From contig NZ_LBMK01000005.1 of the NCBI RefSeq assembly GCF_001005295.1, positions 299,084 to 355,169 of the forward strand: a DNA stretch of 56,086 nucleotides, read 5' to 3'. Numbering within the stretch: the first letter of the stretch is position 1; every line of letters starts with the position of its first letter. The notes beneath the pieces were generated by a model. The model did no database searches. It was given only the letters and a program-made list of their open reading frames with translations, and was not told where the DNA came from. Source of the stretch: Streptomyces yangpuensis. Lineage in GTDB: Bacteria > Actinomycetota > Actinomycetes > Streptomycetales > Streptomycetaceae. Made by a program: the position numbers and the translations under genes. Below are positions 6,700-15,364 of the stretch, piece after piece.

Positions 6700-8103
6700 T
6701 CAGGGGTGGGTGGTGTCCTGCCAGGCGGCGGGCAGGGCCTCGGCGACCTGGTGGGCCAGCAGGGGGCCGCCGGTGCGGCGGGCCGCCAGGCCGTGCAGGT
6801 ACGCGCCCACCGAGCCGGCGTCCGCCCCGGACAGCCCGCCCGCCAGGAGGGACCCGGCCAGCCCGGACAGCACGTCCCCGCTGCCCGCGGTCGCCAGCCA
6901 CGGCGTGCCCGTCGGGTTCACGCGGACCGCGCGGACGCCGCCCGAGGCGACCAGCGTCGTCGACCCCTTCAGCAGGACCGCGGCCCCGTACCGCTCCGCC
7001 AGCCGCCGTACGGCCGCCAGCCGGCCCGCCTCCACCGACTCCCGCGACACCCCGAGCAGCGCCGCCGCCTCGCCCGCGTGCGGGGTCAGCAGGGTGGGGG
7101 AGGTGCGTGCGCGCAGCACCGCCGGGTCCAGGCCGCGCAGCCCGTCCGCGTCGACCAGCACCGCCGCGTCGCCCGCCAGGACGTCGGCGACCTCACCGGC
7201 GCGCCCCTCCCCCAGCCCCGGGCCGATCACCCACGCCTGGACCCGGCCGGGCCCGATCAGTGTCTCGGGGTAGCGCGCCAGGACGGAGTCCGCGGCCGGG
7301 CCGACGTAGCGGACCGCGCCCGCGCCGCCGCGAAGGGCCCCGGCGACGGCCAGCACGGCCGCTCCCGGGTACTGCGCCGATCCGGCGACGATCCCGACGA
7401 CGCCGCGCCGGTACTTGTCGCTCGACGCCGTCGGCTCCGGCAGCAGCCCCGCCACGTCCGCGTGCTGGAGGGCCTCCACCTCGGGCTCCGGCAGTTCCAG
7501 CCCGATGTCCACGAGGTGCACCGCGCCCGCCCGGGAGGCCCCGGGGTCGATCAGCAGACCCGGCTTGTACGCGCCGAAGGTCACCGTCACATCGGCGGTG
7601 ACGGCCGGGCCCGCCACCTCCCCGGTGTCGGCGTCCACACCGCTGGGCAGGTCCACGGCGACCACGGGGACCCCCGGCGGGATCCGCTCCGCGAGCGCGG
7701 CGCCCGCGGGCCGCAGCCCGCCCCGCCCGCCGATCCCGAGCAGGCCGTCCACCACCAGGTCCGCCCGCTGCGGTACGGCCTGCGCCACCCGCCCGCCGGC
7801 GGCCCGCAGCGCCACCAGCCCGCCCGCGTGCATCCGTCCGGGGTCCATCGGCACGGCCGTCACCGCGGCCCCGCGCCGGGCCAGCCGCGCGCCGGCGTAC
7901 AGGGCGTCGCCGCCGTTGTCGCCGGGGCCGACGAGCAGCACGACCCGGGACCCGTAGGCCCGGCCGCGGCGCCGTGCCAGCAGGCCGGCGCACACGGCGG
8001 CCAGACCGGCCGCCGCCCGCAGCATCAGGGCGCCCTCCGGCAGGCGGGCCATCAGCTCCCGCTCGGCGGCCCGTACGGTCTCCACGCTGTAAGCAGTACG
8101 CAT
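6700..8103 (-). CDS. nnr: Bifunctional NAD(P)H-hydrate epimerase / ADP-dependent dehydratase
   Basis: Repairs NADHX and NADPHX. The N-terminal YjeF_N epimerase domain (about 1-200) shows GPGDNGGDALYAGARL and VDGLLGIGGRG. The C-terminal ribokinase-like dehydratase domain (about 215-460) shows AGSAQYPGAAVL, LTPHAGEAAALLG, LLKGSTTLVA and the catalytic GSGDVLSGLAG. 467 residues is usual for the fused bacterial form. The ATG at 8103 is three bases from the acpS stop, so the two are co-translated. It separates acpS from alr in the glmS run. Confidence 0.96.
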   Translation of the reverse strand: MRTAYSVETVRAAERELMARLPEGALMLRAAAGLAAVCAGLLARRRGRAYGSRVVLLVGPGDNGGDALYAGARLARRGAAVTAVPMDPGRMHAGGLVALRAAGGRVAQAVPQRADLVVDGLLGIGGRGGLRPAGAALAERIPPGVPVVAVDLPSGVDADTGEVAGPAVTADVTVTFGAYKPGLLIDPGASRAGAVHLVDIGLELPEPEVEALQHADVAGLLPEPTASSDKYRRGVVGIVAGSAQYPGAAVLAVAGALRGGAGAVRYVGPAADSVLARYPETLIGPGRVQAWVIGPGLGEGRAGEVADVLAGDAAVLVDADGLRGLDPAVLRARTSPTLLTPHAGEAAALLGVSRESVEAGRLAAVRRLAERYGAAVLLKGSTTLVASGGVRAVRVNPTGTPWLATAGSGDVLSGLAGSLLAGGLSGADAGSVGAYLHGLAARRTGGPLLAHQVAEALPAAWQDTTHP

Positions 8104-8106
8104 GGG

Positions 8107-8475
8107 TCAACCCTCCGCGATCACCACCGCGGAGGCCACACCGGCGTCGTGGCTCAGCGAGATGTGCCAGGACTTCACGCCCAGTTCCAGCGCCCGTGCC
8201 TGCACCGTCCCCGACACGCGCAGCCGCGGCTGCCCGGTGTCCTCCACGTAGACCTCGGCATCGGTCCACAGCAGACCGGCGGGCGCGCCGAGCGCCTTGG
8301 CCAGTGCCTCCTTGGCGGCGAACCGGGCGGCGAGCGAGGCGACACCGCGCCGCTCGCCGCTCGGCAGCGTCAGCTCGGCCTCGACGAACAGCCGTCCGGC
8401 GAGGTTCGGCGTGCGCTCCAGGGCCGCGCCGAACCGCTCGATCTCCGCCACATCGATCCCGACGCCGACAATCAC
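8107..8475 (-). CDS. acpS: Holo-[acyl-carrier-protein] synthase
   Basis: Transfers 4'-phosphopantetheine from CoA to the Ser of acyl carrier proteins. 122 residues. The Mg2+-binding Asp lies in GVGIDVAEIERF (residue 8), the second metal residue in FAAKEALAKALG, and the ending HISLSHDAGVASAVVI is typical of the group I (AcpS) type. GTG start at 8475, 21 bases after the glmS stop. It uses CoA, the product of the pathway begun by CoaA in the same window. Confidence 0.97.
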   Translation of the reverse strand: MIVGVGIDVAEIERFGAALERTPNLAGRLFVEAELTLPSGERRGVASLAARFAAKEALAKALGAPAGLLWTDAEVYVEDTGQPRLRVSGTVQARALELGVKSWHISLSHDAGVASAVVIAEG

Positions 8476-8496
8476 AAGGACTTCCCCACTACCCGG

Positions 8497-10344
8497 CTAC
8501 TCCACGGTCACGGACTTAGCGAGGTTACGCGGCTGGTCCACCTCGTTGCCGCGGGCCGTGGCCAGCTCGCAGGCGAACACCTGCAACGGCACCGTCGCCA
8601 CCAGCGGCTGGAGCAGCGTCGGCGTCGCCGGGATGCGGATCAGGTGGTCGGCGTACGGTACGACCGCCTCGTCGCCCTCCTCCGCGATCACGATGGTCCG
8701 CGCCCCCCGGGCCCTGATCTCCTGGATGTTCGACACGATCTTGTCGTGGAGCACGGAGCGGCCGCGCGGCGAGGGGACGACCACGACCACCGGCAGGTCC
8801 TTCTCGATGAGGGCGATCGGCCCGTGCTTGAGCTCGCCCGCCGCGAAGCCCTCGGCGTGCATGTACGCCAGCTCCTTGAGCTTGAGCGCACCCTCCAGGG
8901 CCACCGGGTAGCCGACGTGCCGCCCGAGGAAGAGGACGGTGTTCTTGTCGGCGAGGGACCGGGCGAGTTCCCGTACCGGCTCCATGGTCTCCAGGACGGT
9001 GTCGACGGCGGCGGCGATGTCGGACAGCTCGCGGACCACCGCCTCGATCTCGTCGCCCCACTTGGTGCCGCGGACCTGTCCGAGGTACAGCGCGACCAGG
9101 TAGCAGGCCACCAGCTGGGTCAGGAAGGCCTTGGTCGAGGCGACGGCGACCTCGGGGCCGGCGTGCGTGTAGAGCACGGCGTCCGACTCGCGCGGGATCG
9201 TCGAGCCGTTCGTGTTGCAGATGGCCAGCACCCTGGCGCCCTGCTCGCGTGCGTGGCGCAGCGCCATCAGGGTGTCCATGGTCTCGCCGGACTGCGAGAT
9301 CGCGACCACCAGCGTCCGCTGGTCCAGGATCGGGTCGCGGTAGCGGAACTCGCTCGCCAGCTCCGTCTCGCACGGGATGCGGGTCCAGTGTTCGATGGCC
9401 AGCTTCGCGATCATGCCGGCGTGGTAGGCCGTCCCGCACGCCACGATGACGACCTTGTCGACCTCCCTGAGCACCGAGGCGGGGATGCGCACCTCGTCCA
9501 GGGTCAGCGAGCCGCTCGCGTCGATCCTGCCCAGGAGGGTGTCGGCGACGGCCTTCGGCTGCTCGGCGATCTCCTTGAGCATGAAGTAGTCGTATCCCCC
9601 CTTCTCGGCCGCGGAGGCGTCCCAGTCCACGTGGTAGGCGCGGACGGAGGCGACCGAACCGTCGAAGTTGGTCACGGTGACGCCCTCGCGGCGGAGTTCG
9701 ACGACCTGGTCCTGGCCCAGCTCGATCGCGGACCGCGTGTGGGCGATGAAGGCGGCCACGTCCGAGGCGAGGAAGTTCTCCCCCTCGCCGACGCCCACCA
9801 CGAGGGGGGAGTTGCGGCGCGCGCCGACCACCACGTCCGGTTCGTCGGCGTGCGCGGCGACCAGGGTGAACGCGCCTTCGAGGCGCCGGCACACCTGCCG
9901 CATGGCCTCGGCGAGGTCGCCGGTGGCCGAGAACTGCTCCGCCAGCAGGTGCGCGACGACCTCGGTGTCGGTCTCGGAGTCCAGGCGGTGTCCACGCTCG
10001 GCGAGTTCGGTCCGGAGCGCGGCGAAGTTCTCGATGATGCCGTTGTGCACGACGGCCACGCGCCCCGCGTTGTCGAGGTGCGGGTGGGCGTTGGTGTCGG
10101 TGGGCCCGCCGTGGGTCGCCCACCGGGTGTGTCCGAGTCCCGTGGAACCGGCCGGCAGCGGGTGCGCGACCAGTTCCTTCTCCAGATTGACGAGCTTGCC
10201 GGCCTTCTTGGCCGCGGCCAGGCTGCCGTCCGCGAGTACGGCGACCCCTGCCGAGTCGTAGCCGCGGTACTCCAGTCGCTTGAGTCCGGCGATGACCACA
10301 TCGAGCGCAGACTGCGCTCCCACGTAACCCACAATTCCGCACAT
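8497..10344 (-). CDS. glmS: Glutamine-fructose-6-phosphate aminotransferase (isomerizing)
   Basis: Makes glucosamine-6-phosphate from fructose-6-phosphate and glutamine, the entry to UDP-GlcNAc. 615 residues. The mature enzyme needs Cys at position 1 after Met removal, which fixes the start at the ATG at 10344 (MCGIVGYVG). The N-terminal Ntn glutaminase domain shows RLEYRGYDSAG and HTRWATHGGPTD; two SIS domains follow, with VACGTAYHAGMIAK and SQSGETMDTL; it ends LAKSVTVE. No Shine-Dalgarno is visible, but TACGCT lies seven bases before the ATG, so the mRNA may be leaderless. GlmM in the same window carries out the next step. Confidence 0.98.
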   Translation of the reverse strand: MCGIVGYVGAQSALDVVIAGLKRLEYRGYDSAGVAVLADGSLAAAKKAGKLVNLEKELVAHPLPAGSTGLGHTRWATHGGPTDTNAHPHLDNAGRVAVVHNGIIENFAALRTELAERGHRLDSETDTEVVAHLLAEQFSATGDLAEAMRQVCRRLEGAFTLVAAHADEPDVVVGARRNSPLVVGVGEGENFLASDVAAFIAHTRSAIELGQDQVVELRREGVTVTNFDGSVASVRAYHVDWDASAAEKGGYDYFMLKEIAEQPKAVADTLLGRIDASGSLTLDEVRIPASVLREVDKVVIVACGTAYHAGMIAKLAIEHWTRIPCETELASEFRYRDPILDQRTLVVAISQSGETMDTLMALRHAREQGARVLAICNTNGSTIPRESDAVLYTHAGPEVAVASTKAFLTQLVACYLVALYLGQVRGTKWGDEIEAVVRELSDIAAAVDTVLETMEPVRELARSLADKNTVLFLGRHVGYPVALEGALKLKELAYMHAEGFAAGELKHGPIALIEKDLPVVVVVPSPRGRSVLHDKIVSNIQEIRARGARTIVIAEEGDEAVVPYADHLIRIPATPTLLQPLVATVPLQVFACELATARGNEVDQPRNLAKSVTVE

Positions 10345-10351
10345 AGGGCGC

Positions 10352-10357
10352 AGCGTA
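10352..10357 (-). promoter_or_regulatory. Candidate -10 box for leaderless glmS
   Basis: TACGCT on the minus strand lies seven bases before the glmS ATG, and the same hexamer serves as the rpsL -10. No ribosome-binding sequence intervenes. No convincing -35 is present at 16-18 bases. Confidence 0.35.
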
Positions 10358-10399
10358 CGCCGTAGTTGGCCGTCTGCCCCGTACCTGAACACGCCGAAA

Positions 10400-10431
10400 A
10401 CCCCGCCCCGGCGCATGGGCCGGAGCGGGGT
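10400..10431 (-). terminator. Intrinsic terminator of the lipoprotein gene
   Basis: 13-bp arms ACCCCGCTCCGGC and GCCGGGGCGGGGT (one G-T wobble) around CCATGC, followed on the minus strand by TTTTC. It begins 23 bases after the lipoprotein stop and insulates it from glmS. Confidence 0.8.
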
Positions 10432-10453
10432 CGACGACGGGTGGGGCGGTGCC

Positions 10454-11230
10454 TCAGCCGAGCTTCTTGGCCTGCGCGTCGATGACGTCCTTCGGGAGCG
10501 CCGGCTTGCCGCCGAGGTTCTGCACCGAGAACGTGGCGAGGGTGTTGCCCTTGCGGACCACGATCAGCTGTACGGCCATCGCGGTCTCGCCGTCGCCGAA
10601 GTCCGCGACGAAGGAGACGGCCTCGTCGCCGGCCGTGACGGCGTCGCCCGCCACCACCTTGTTGATCTTCACGGCCTCGCCGTCCTGCTGCATCGTGTAG
10701 CCGCCGGCGCAGGCGGTGCCCGCCTTCTTGAACGCGCCGAACGCCTCCTCGGCCCCCTTGCCGTCGTAGGAGGTCAGCGTCACGCCGGTACCGGTGGCGC
10801 CGGTGAGCATCTCCAGGCCGGCCTTCAGCTTGTCGGCCTCCGAGGCCTTCGGGTCGGCGGCCTTGCCGGAGGTGCCGGCGACCTGGGTGCGCGCCACACC
10901 GGTGGAGGTTCCCTGCGGGTCCATCGAGGCGGCCTGGACGAGCGGCTTGCACTCCGCCTTGTCGGTGGTGGCGGCCAGCGCCTTGAGCTGGTCCGCGGTG
11001 GGCGCCTTGACGAGGGTGTCCTTGGGGGCCTCGGCCTGGGTCAGCAGGAGGGGCGCCAGCTCGGCGTCGGTCTTGCCCTTGGCGGCCGGGGCGGCGGACG
11101 TCGCGGCGGCCTCGGACGGCTTGGTGTCGGCCGTGGTGTCGGCCTTGTCGGAGCCGCACGCGGTGGCCAGCAGGGCCAGCGAGACGGCGGAGGCGGTCAT
11201 GACGGAACGGCGGACCAGGGTGCTGCGCAC
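10454..11230 (-). CDS. Secreted lipoprotein of unknown function
   Basis: 258 residues from the GTG at 11230, which has GGGGGAG nine bases upstream. Signal peptide MRSTLVRRSVMTASAVSLAL with lipobox LATAC (Cys at residue 25) predicts lipidation and export. A Thr/Ala-rich linker (about 27-52) precedes a domain that contains two further cysteines (AECKPL and GTACAGGY), a pair able to form a disulfide. The domain outline (LLLTQAEAPKD..., C-terminal NTLATFSVQNLG) recalls PknH-sensor-like extracellular domains, but this is a resemblance only. A single-gene unit with its own terminator. Confidence 0.85.
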   Translation of the reverse strand: MRSTLVRRSVMTASAVSLALLATACGSDKADTTADTKPSEAAATSAAPAAKGKTDAELAPLLLTQAEAPKDTLVKAPTADQLKALAATTDKAECKPLVQAASMDPQGTSTGVARTQVAGTSGKAADPKASEADKLKAGLEMLTGATGTGVTLTSYDGKGAEEAFGAFKKAGTACAGGYTMQQDGEAVKINKVVAGDAVTAGDEAVSFVADFGDGETAMAVQLIVVRKGNTLATFSVQNLGGKPALPKDVIDAQAKKLG

Positions 11231-11481
11231 GAAGAATCTCCCCCACAGGGTGACGCGGTGACGATCGGGACGGCTCGTACGGCGCCCCCTCCCCAGGGGC
11301 TCGCCGGAGCCTCGGTGATCAAAGGTACGTGCCGCCACTGACATGCACCCGCCCAAACACGCCGTTGCGGGCCGATCGTGACCGGGGCGAGACCGCGCGC
11401 CCCCCGAATCGAGACGGTTGCCGCCGCCCGTCCCTTTGGTCACGTGACCGACCCCACCACCCACAACCGTCCCCGAGCCCC

Positions 11482-11487
11482 GACAAT
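11482..11487 (+). promoter_or_regulatory. Candidate -10 box for leaderless coaA
   Basis: GACAAT stands six bases before the coaA GTG with no Shine-Dalgarno between; the identical hexamer lies seven bases before the ABC-F ATG at 18298. The 262 bases between the divergent lipoprotein and coaA starts otherwise show no gene. I could not fix a -35. Confidence 0.4.
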
Positions 11488-11493
11488 GGCGGT

Positions 11494-12543
11494 GTGATCA
11501 CTTCGCCGCCACGAAGCAACACGCCCGGGGGTGCAACGGAGCACTCCGGCCGGGAGGGGCAGCCCCCGCGCACCGCGCACCGCCGCGGCCCCGAGGTCTC
11601 GCCGTACGTCGACCTCACCCGCGCCGAATGGAGCGCCCTGCGCGAGCGGACGCCGCTGCCGCTGACCGCCGAGGAGGTGGAGCGCCTGCGCGGCCTCGGC
11701 GATGTCATCGACCTCGACGAGGTCCGCGACGTGTACCTGCCGCTCTCGCGCCTGCTGAACCTCTACGTCGGCGCCACCAGCCAGCTCCGCGGCACCCTCA
11801 ACACCTTCCTCGGCGACGCCGGCAACGGCCACGGCGCCCAGGCCGGCACCCCCTTCGTCATAGGGGTCGCCGGATCGGTCGCCGTCGGCAAGTCCACCGT
11901 GGCCCGCCTGCTCCAGGCCCTGCTCGCCCGCTGGCCCGAGCACCCGCGCGTGGAGCTGGTGACCACCGACGGCTTCCTGTACCCGATGAAGGAGCTCCAG
12001 CGGCGCGGGCTCACCTCCCGCAAGGGCTTCCCCGAGTCCTACGACCGCCGGGCGCTGACCCGCTTCGTCGCCGACATCAAGGCCGGCAAGGACGAGGTGC
12101 GGGCCCCGGTCTACTCGCACCTGATCTACGACATCGTGCCGGGCGAGGAGCTCGTCGTCCGCCGCCCGGACATCCTCATCGTCGAGGGCCTCAACGTGCT
12201 CCAGCCGGCGCTCCCCGGCACCGACGGCCGCACCCGCGTCGCCCTCGCCGACTACTTCGACTTCAGCGTGTACGTGGACGCCCGCCCGGAGGACATCGAG
12301 CGCTGGTACCTCAGCCGCTTCCGCAAGCTGCGCGAGACCGCCTTCCAGAACCCCTTCTCGTACTTCCGCAAGTACACGCAGGTCTCCGAGGAGGAGGCCA
12401 TGGAGTACGCGCAGACGATGTGGCGGACGATCAACCGGCCCAACCTGCTGGAGAACGTGGCGCCCACCCGGGGCCGGGCCACCCTCGTCGTGCGCAAGGG
12501 ACCGGACCACAAGGTCCAGAAGCTGAGCCTGCGCAAGCTGTAG
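11494..12543 (+). CDS. coaA: Type I pantothenate kinase
   Basis: Phosphorylates pantothenate, the first step of CoA synthesis. 349 residues, with a ~30-residue unconserved head before SPYVDLTRAEWSALR. Walker A is GVAGSVAVGKST (about residues 126-137); TTDGFLYPMKELQRRGL, KGFPESYD, SHLIYDIVPG and IVEGLNVLQ are the CoaA-type signatures that separate it from the type II and III enzymes. It starts at the GTG at 11494; codons further upstream lie in non-coding sequence and the next downstream conserved position is not a start codon. It is convergent with glmM across a long shared terminator. Confidence 0.96.
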   Translation: MITSPPRSNTPGGATEHSGREGQPPRTAHRRGPEVSPYVDLTRAEWSALRERTPLPLTAEEVERLRGLGDVIDLDEVRDVYLPLSRLLNLYVGATSQLRGTLNTFLGDAGNGHGAQAGTPFVIGVAGSVAVGKSTVARLLQALLARWPEHPRVELVTTDGFLYPMKELQRRGLTSRKGFPESYDRRALTRFVADIKAGKDEVRAPVYSHLIYDIVPGEELVVRRPDILIVEGLNVLQPALPGTDGRTRVALADYFDFSVYVDARPEDIERWYLSRFRKLRETAFQNPFSYFRKYTQVSEEEAMEYAQTMWRTINRPNLLENVAPTRGRATLVVRKGPDHKVQKLSLRKL

Positions 12544-12560
12544 TCACCGCGGAAACTGCC

Positions 12561-12608
12561 GGGGCGCACCCGGCAGGACCGGATGGTCCTGCACACCGGG
12601 TGCGCCCC
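12561..12608. terminator. Bidirectional terminator between coaA and glmM
   Basis: A nested perfect hairpin: outer arms GGGGCGCACCCGG (12561-12573) and CCGGGTGCGCCCC (12596-12608), inner arms CAGGACC and GGTCCTG. It begins 18 bases after coaA and 23 bases after the glmM stop on the other strand, so it can serve both converging genes. Confidence 0.85.
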
Positions 12609-12630
12609 ACAGGCCTGGCGGCGGCGCCCG

Positions 12631-13989
12631 CTAGCCGAGCGCCGCCTTCACGGCGTCCGCGAGCCGGCCGGCGACCGCGCGGGCCTGCTCGATGTCGGCG
12701 GCCTCGACCATCACCCGTACGAGCGGCTCCGTGCCGGAGGGACGCAGCAGGACCCGGCCGGTGGTGCCCAGCTCGCGCTCGGCGTCGGAAACGGCCGCCG
12801 CCAGCTCGGCGGAGGTGGCGACCCGGGACTTGTCCACGTCGGGGACGTTGATCAGGACCTGCGGCAGCCGCTGCATGACGCCCGCCAGCTCGGCGAGGGA
12901 CGTGCCGGTGGCGGCGACGCGGGCCGCGAGCAGCAGGCCGGTCAGGGTACCGTCGCCGGTCGTCGCGTGGTCGAGGATGATCACGTGGCCGGACTGCTCG
13001 CCGCCGAGCGCGTAGCCGTGCTCCTTCATCGACTCCAGCACGTAGCGGTCGCCGACGCCGGTCTGCACGACCTGGATGCCCTCGGTCTCCATGGCCAGCT
13101 TGAAGCCCAGGTTCGACATCACGGTGCCGACCACGGTGTTCTCGCGCAGCTGGCCGGCCTCGCGCATGGCCAGCGCCAGCACCGCGAGGATCTGGTCGCC
13201 GTCGACCTCCGCGCCGTTGCCGTCCACGGCCAGGCAGCGGTCGGCGTCGCCGTCGTGCGCGATGCCGAAGTCGGCGCCGTGCTCGACCACGGCCGCCTTC
13301 AGCAGGCCGAGGTGGGTGGAGCCGCAGCCGTCGTTGATGTTCAGGCCGTCCGGCTCGGCGCCGATCGTGACGATCTCCGCGCCGGCCCGGGCGAACGCCT
13401 CGGGCGAGACGTAGGCGGCGGCGCCGTGCGCCTCGTCGAGGACGATCTTCAGGCCGTCGAGACGGTTGGGGAGGACACCGATGAGGTGGGAGACGTACTT
13501 CTCGAAGCCCTCGGTGTAGTCCGAGACGCGGCCGACACCGGCCCCGGTGGGCCGGTCCCAGGGGGCACCGGTGCGGTGCTCCTCGTAGACGGACTCGATG
13601 CGGTCCTCCAGCTCGTCGGCGAGCTTGTGGCCGCCGCGGGCGAAGAACTTGATGCCGTTGTCGGGCATGGCGTTGTGGCTGGCGGAGAGCATCACGCCGA
13701 GGTCGGCACCCAGCGCACCGGTGAGATACGCCACCGCCGGGGTGGGCAGCACACCGACGCGCAGGACGTCCACGCCCGCGCTCGCGAGGCCGGCCACGAC
13801 CGCGGCCTCGAGGAATTCACCGGAGGCCCGGGGGTCCCTGCCGACCACGGCGGTCGCCCGGTGGCCCTCGAAGGTGCCTGCTTCGGCGAGTACGTGGGCA
13901 GCCGCCACGGAGAGGCCGAGCGCGAGCTCCGCCGTCAGATCCGCGTTGGCGACGCCGCGTACACCGTCCGTCCCGAAGAGTCGTCCCAC
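12631..13989 (-). CDS. glmM: Phosphoglucosamine mutase
   Basis: Interconverts glucosamine-6-phosphate and glucosamine-1-phosphate. 452 residues of the alpha-D-phosphohexomutase fold: N-terminal RLFGTDGVRGVAN, phospho-serine loop VMLSASHNAMPDNG (Ser about residue 104), metal-binding HDGDADRCLAVD and C-terminal phosphate-binding RPSGTEPLVRVM. GTG start at 13989 with GGGAGG nine bases upstream. It is separated from rpsI by a terminator but keeps the Streptomyces order rplM-rpsI-glmM; its product feeds UDP-GlcNAc synthesis with GlmS. Confidence 0.98.
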   Translation of the reverse strand: MGRLFGTDGVRGVANADLTAELALGLSVAAAHVLAEAGTFEGHRATAVVGRDPRASGEFLEAAVVAGLASAGVDVLRVGVLPTPAVAYLTGALGADLGVMLSASHNAMPDNGIKFFARGGHKLADELEDRIESVYEEHRTGAPWDRPTGAGVGRVSDYTEGFEKYVSHLIGVLPNRLDGLKIVLDEAHGAAAYVSPEAFARAGAEIVTIGAEPDGLNINDGCGSTHLGLLKAAVVEHGADFGIAHDGDADRCLAVDGNGAEVDGDQILAVLALAMREAGQLRENTVVGTVMSNLGFKLAMETEGIQVVQTGVGDRYVLESMKEHGYALGGEQSGHVIILDHATTGDGTLTGLLLAARVAATGTSLAELAGVMQRLPQVLINVPDVDKSRVATSAELAAAVSDAERELGTTGRVLLRPSGTEPLVRVMVEAADIEQARAVAGRLADAVKAALG

Positions 13990-14061
13990 TGTTGTCCTCC
14001 CGAGTTTGCGCTTCGCGTATGACCGCTTGTGTCAGGTATTTGCCGCTTGTGGCGGTAAACG

Positions 14062-14100
14062 AACCGCCCCGGCAGCACAGAGAGTGCTGCCGGGGCGGTT
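14062..14100 (-). terminator. Terminator of rplM-rpsI
   Basis: 17-bp perfect arms AACCGCCCCGGCAGCAC and GTGCTGCCGGGGCGGTT around AGAGA, starting 24 bases after the rpsI stop. Between it and glmM lie two CCGCTTGTG copies (14024 and 14044 area) whose meaning is unclear. Confidence 0.85.
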
Positions 14101-14124
14101 TCGTTGCAGAACAGCAGGCGCAGA

Positions 14125-14640
14125 TTAACGCTTGCTGTACTGCGGAGCCTTACGGGCCTTCTTGAGACCGGCCTTCTTGCGCTCGACCGCACGGTCGTCG
14201 CGGGAGAGGAAGCCGGCCTTCTTCAGCGCCGGGCGGTTGTTGTCCACGTCCGCCTCGTTCAGCGCACGGGCCACGCCGAGGCGCAGGGCGCCGGCCTGGC
14301 CGGAGACGCCGCCACCCGAGATGCGGGCGATGACGTCGTAGCGGCCGTCGAGCTCAAGGAGCTTGAAGGGCTCGTTGACTTCCTGCTGGTGCACCTTGTT
14401 GGGGAAGTAGTCCTCAAGGGTGCGACCGTTGATCTTCCACTTGCCGGTGCCCGGAACGATCCGGACGCGGGCGATGGCGTTCTTGCGACGGCCCAGGCCG
14501 GCGGCCGGCTGGGGGTCACCGAAGCGACCGGCAAGGGACTCGGAGGTGTAGTCGCCCTCGACGACGACCTCGGACTCGGTGGTGTACTCCTCGACGCCCT
14601 CGAACTCGTCGACGGGGGTCTCGGCGGTGGTCTCGGCCAC
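14125..14640 (-). CDS. rpsI: 30S ribosomal protein S9
   Basis: Small-subunit protein whose C-terminal tail reaches the P-site tRNA. 171 residues: an actinobacterial acidic N-terminal extension (about 1-45, rich in Glu and Thr) precedes the conserved core GRRKNAIARVRIVPGTGKW. The tail ends KKARKAPQYSKR, with the invariant terminal Ser-Lys-Arg. GTG start with GAGGAG seven bases upstream. It follows rplM by 42 bases, the universal L13-S9 pair. Confidence 0.98.
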   Translation of the reverse strand: MAETTAETPVDEFEGVEEYTTESEVVVEGDYTSESLAGRFGDPQPAAGLGRRKNAIARVRIVPGTGKWKINGRTLEDYFPNKVHQQEVNEPFKLLELDGRYDVIARISGGGVSGQAGALRLGVARALNEADVDNNRPALKKAGFLSRDDRAVERKKAGLKKARKAPQYSKR

Positions 14641-14682
14641 GATGCTCCTCAGAATTCTCTGTGTCTTAGGGGGTGGCCGGAA

Positions 14683-15126
14683 CTACTGCGCGACCTGGGT
14701 GATCTCGAACGGCACCGGCTGCTGGGCAGCGTGCGGGTGCTGGTCGCCCGAGTAGACCTTCAGCTTCGACAGCATCTGACGGCCCAGGGAGTTCTTCGGG
14801 AGCATGCCCTTGACGGCCTTCTCGACGGCCTTCTCCGGGTTGTTCGCCAGCAGGTCGTCGTAACGCACGGAGCGCAGACCGCCCGGGAAACCGGAGTGGC
14901 GGTAGGCCATCTTCTGGGAGGCCTTGTTGCCGGACAGGTGCACCTTGTCGGCGTTGATGATGACGACGAAGTCACCCATGTCCATGTGGGGGGCGTAGGT
15001 CGGCTTGTGCTTGCCCTTCAGGAGGGCAGCGGCCTGGGTCGCCAGACGGCCGAGGACGACGTCCTGGGCGTCGATGACGAGCCACTGGCGCGAGATGTCG
15101 CCGGGCTTGGGGCTGAACGTACGCAC
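14683..15126 (-). CDS. rplM: 50S ribosomal protein L13
   Basis: 147 residues: QWLVIDAQDVVLGRLAT, VIINADKVHLSGNK and MLPKNSLGRQML are hallmark segments of this early-assembly 50S protein. It starts at the GTG at 15126. The 238-base upstream gap holds small dyads, GGTCC/GGACC (about 15270-15282) and CCAG/CTGG, that could belong to a leader, but no promoter was clear enough to call. Confidence 0.98.
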   Translation of the reverse strand: MRTFSPKPGDISRQWLVIDAQDVVLGRLATQAAALLKGKHKPTYAPHMDMGDFVVIINADKVHLSGNKASQKMAYRHSGFPGGLRSVRYDDLLANNPEKAVEKAVKGMLPKNSLGRQMLSKLKVYSGDQHPHAAQQPVPFEITQVAQ

Positions 15127-15364
15127 GCGTATGCCTTCGCTTCTTCAGTGGTGGTATCCCACGGGCGCAAGCCCAGCGGGAAGGTCCTGACAGGGTCACC
15201 ACGGACGATCACGACAGCACACGTTCACATCAGGGACGCAACCCGAGTGAACGGCCAGCTGCTGGTCATCGGTCCGGTGGACCGGCGTAAGGCCCTTTCA
15301 CGTGAGAATGAGAAAGCCAATACGCATAACAAACCAGCAGGATACCCAAGCAGACCCGTAGGGG

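Noticed and set aside
6490..10365. Very long plus-strand open frame opposite alr, nnr, acpS and glmS
   Set aside because: Antisense frame kept open by G/C third positions; low-complexity Arg/Gly/Asp-rich translation and no ribosome site.
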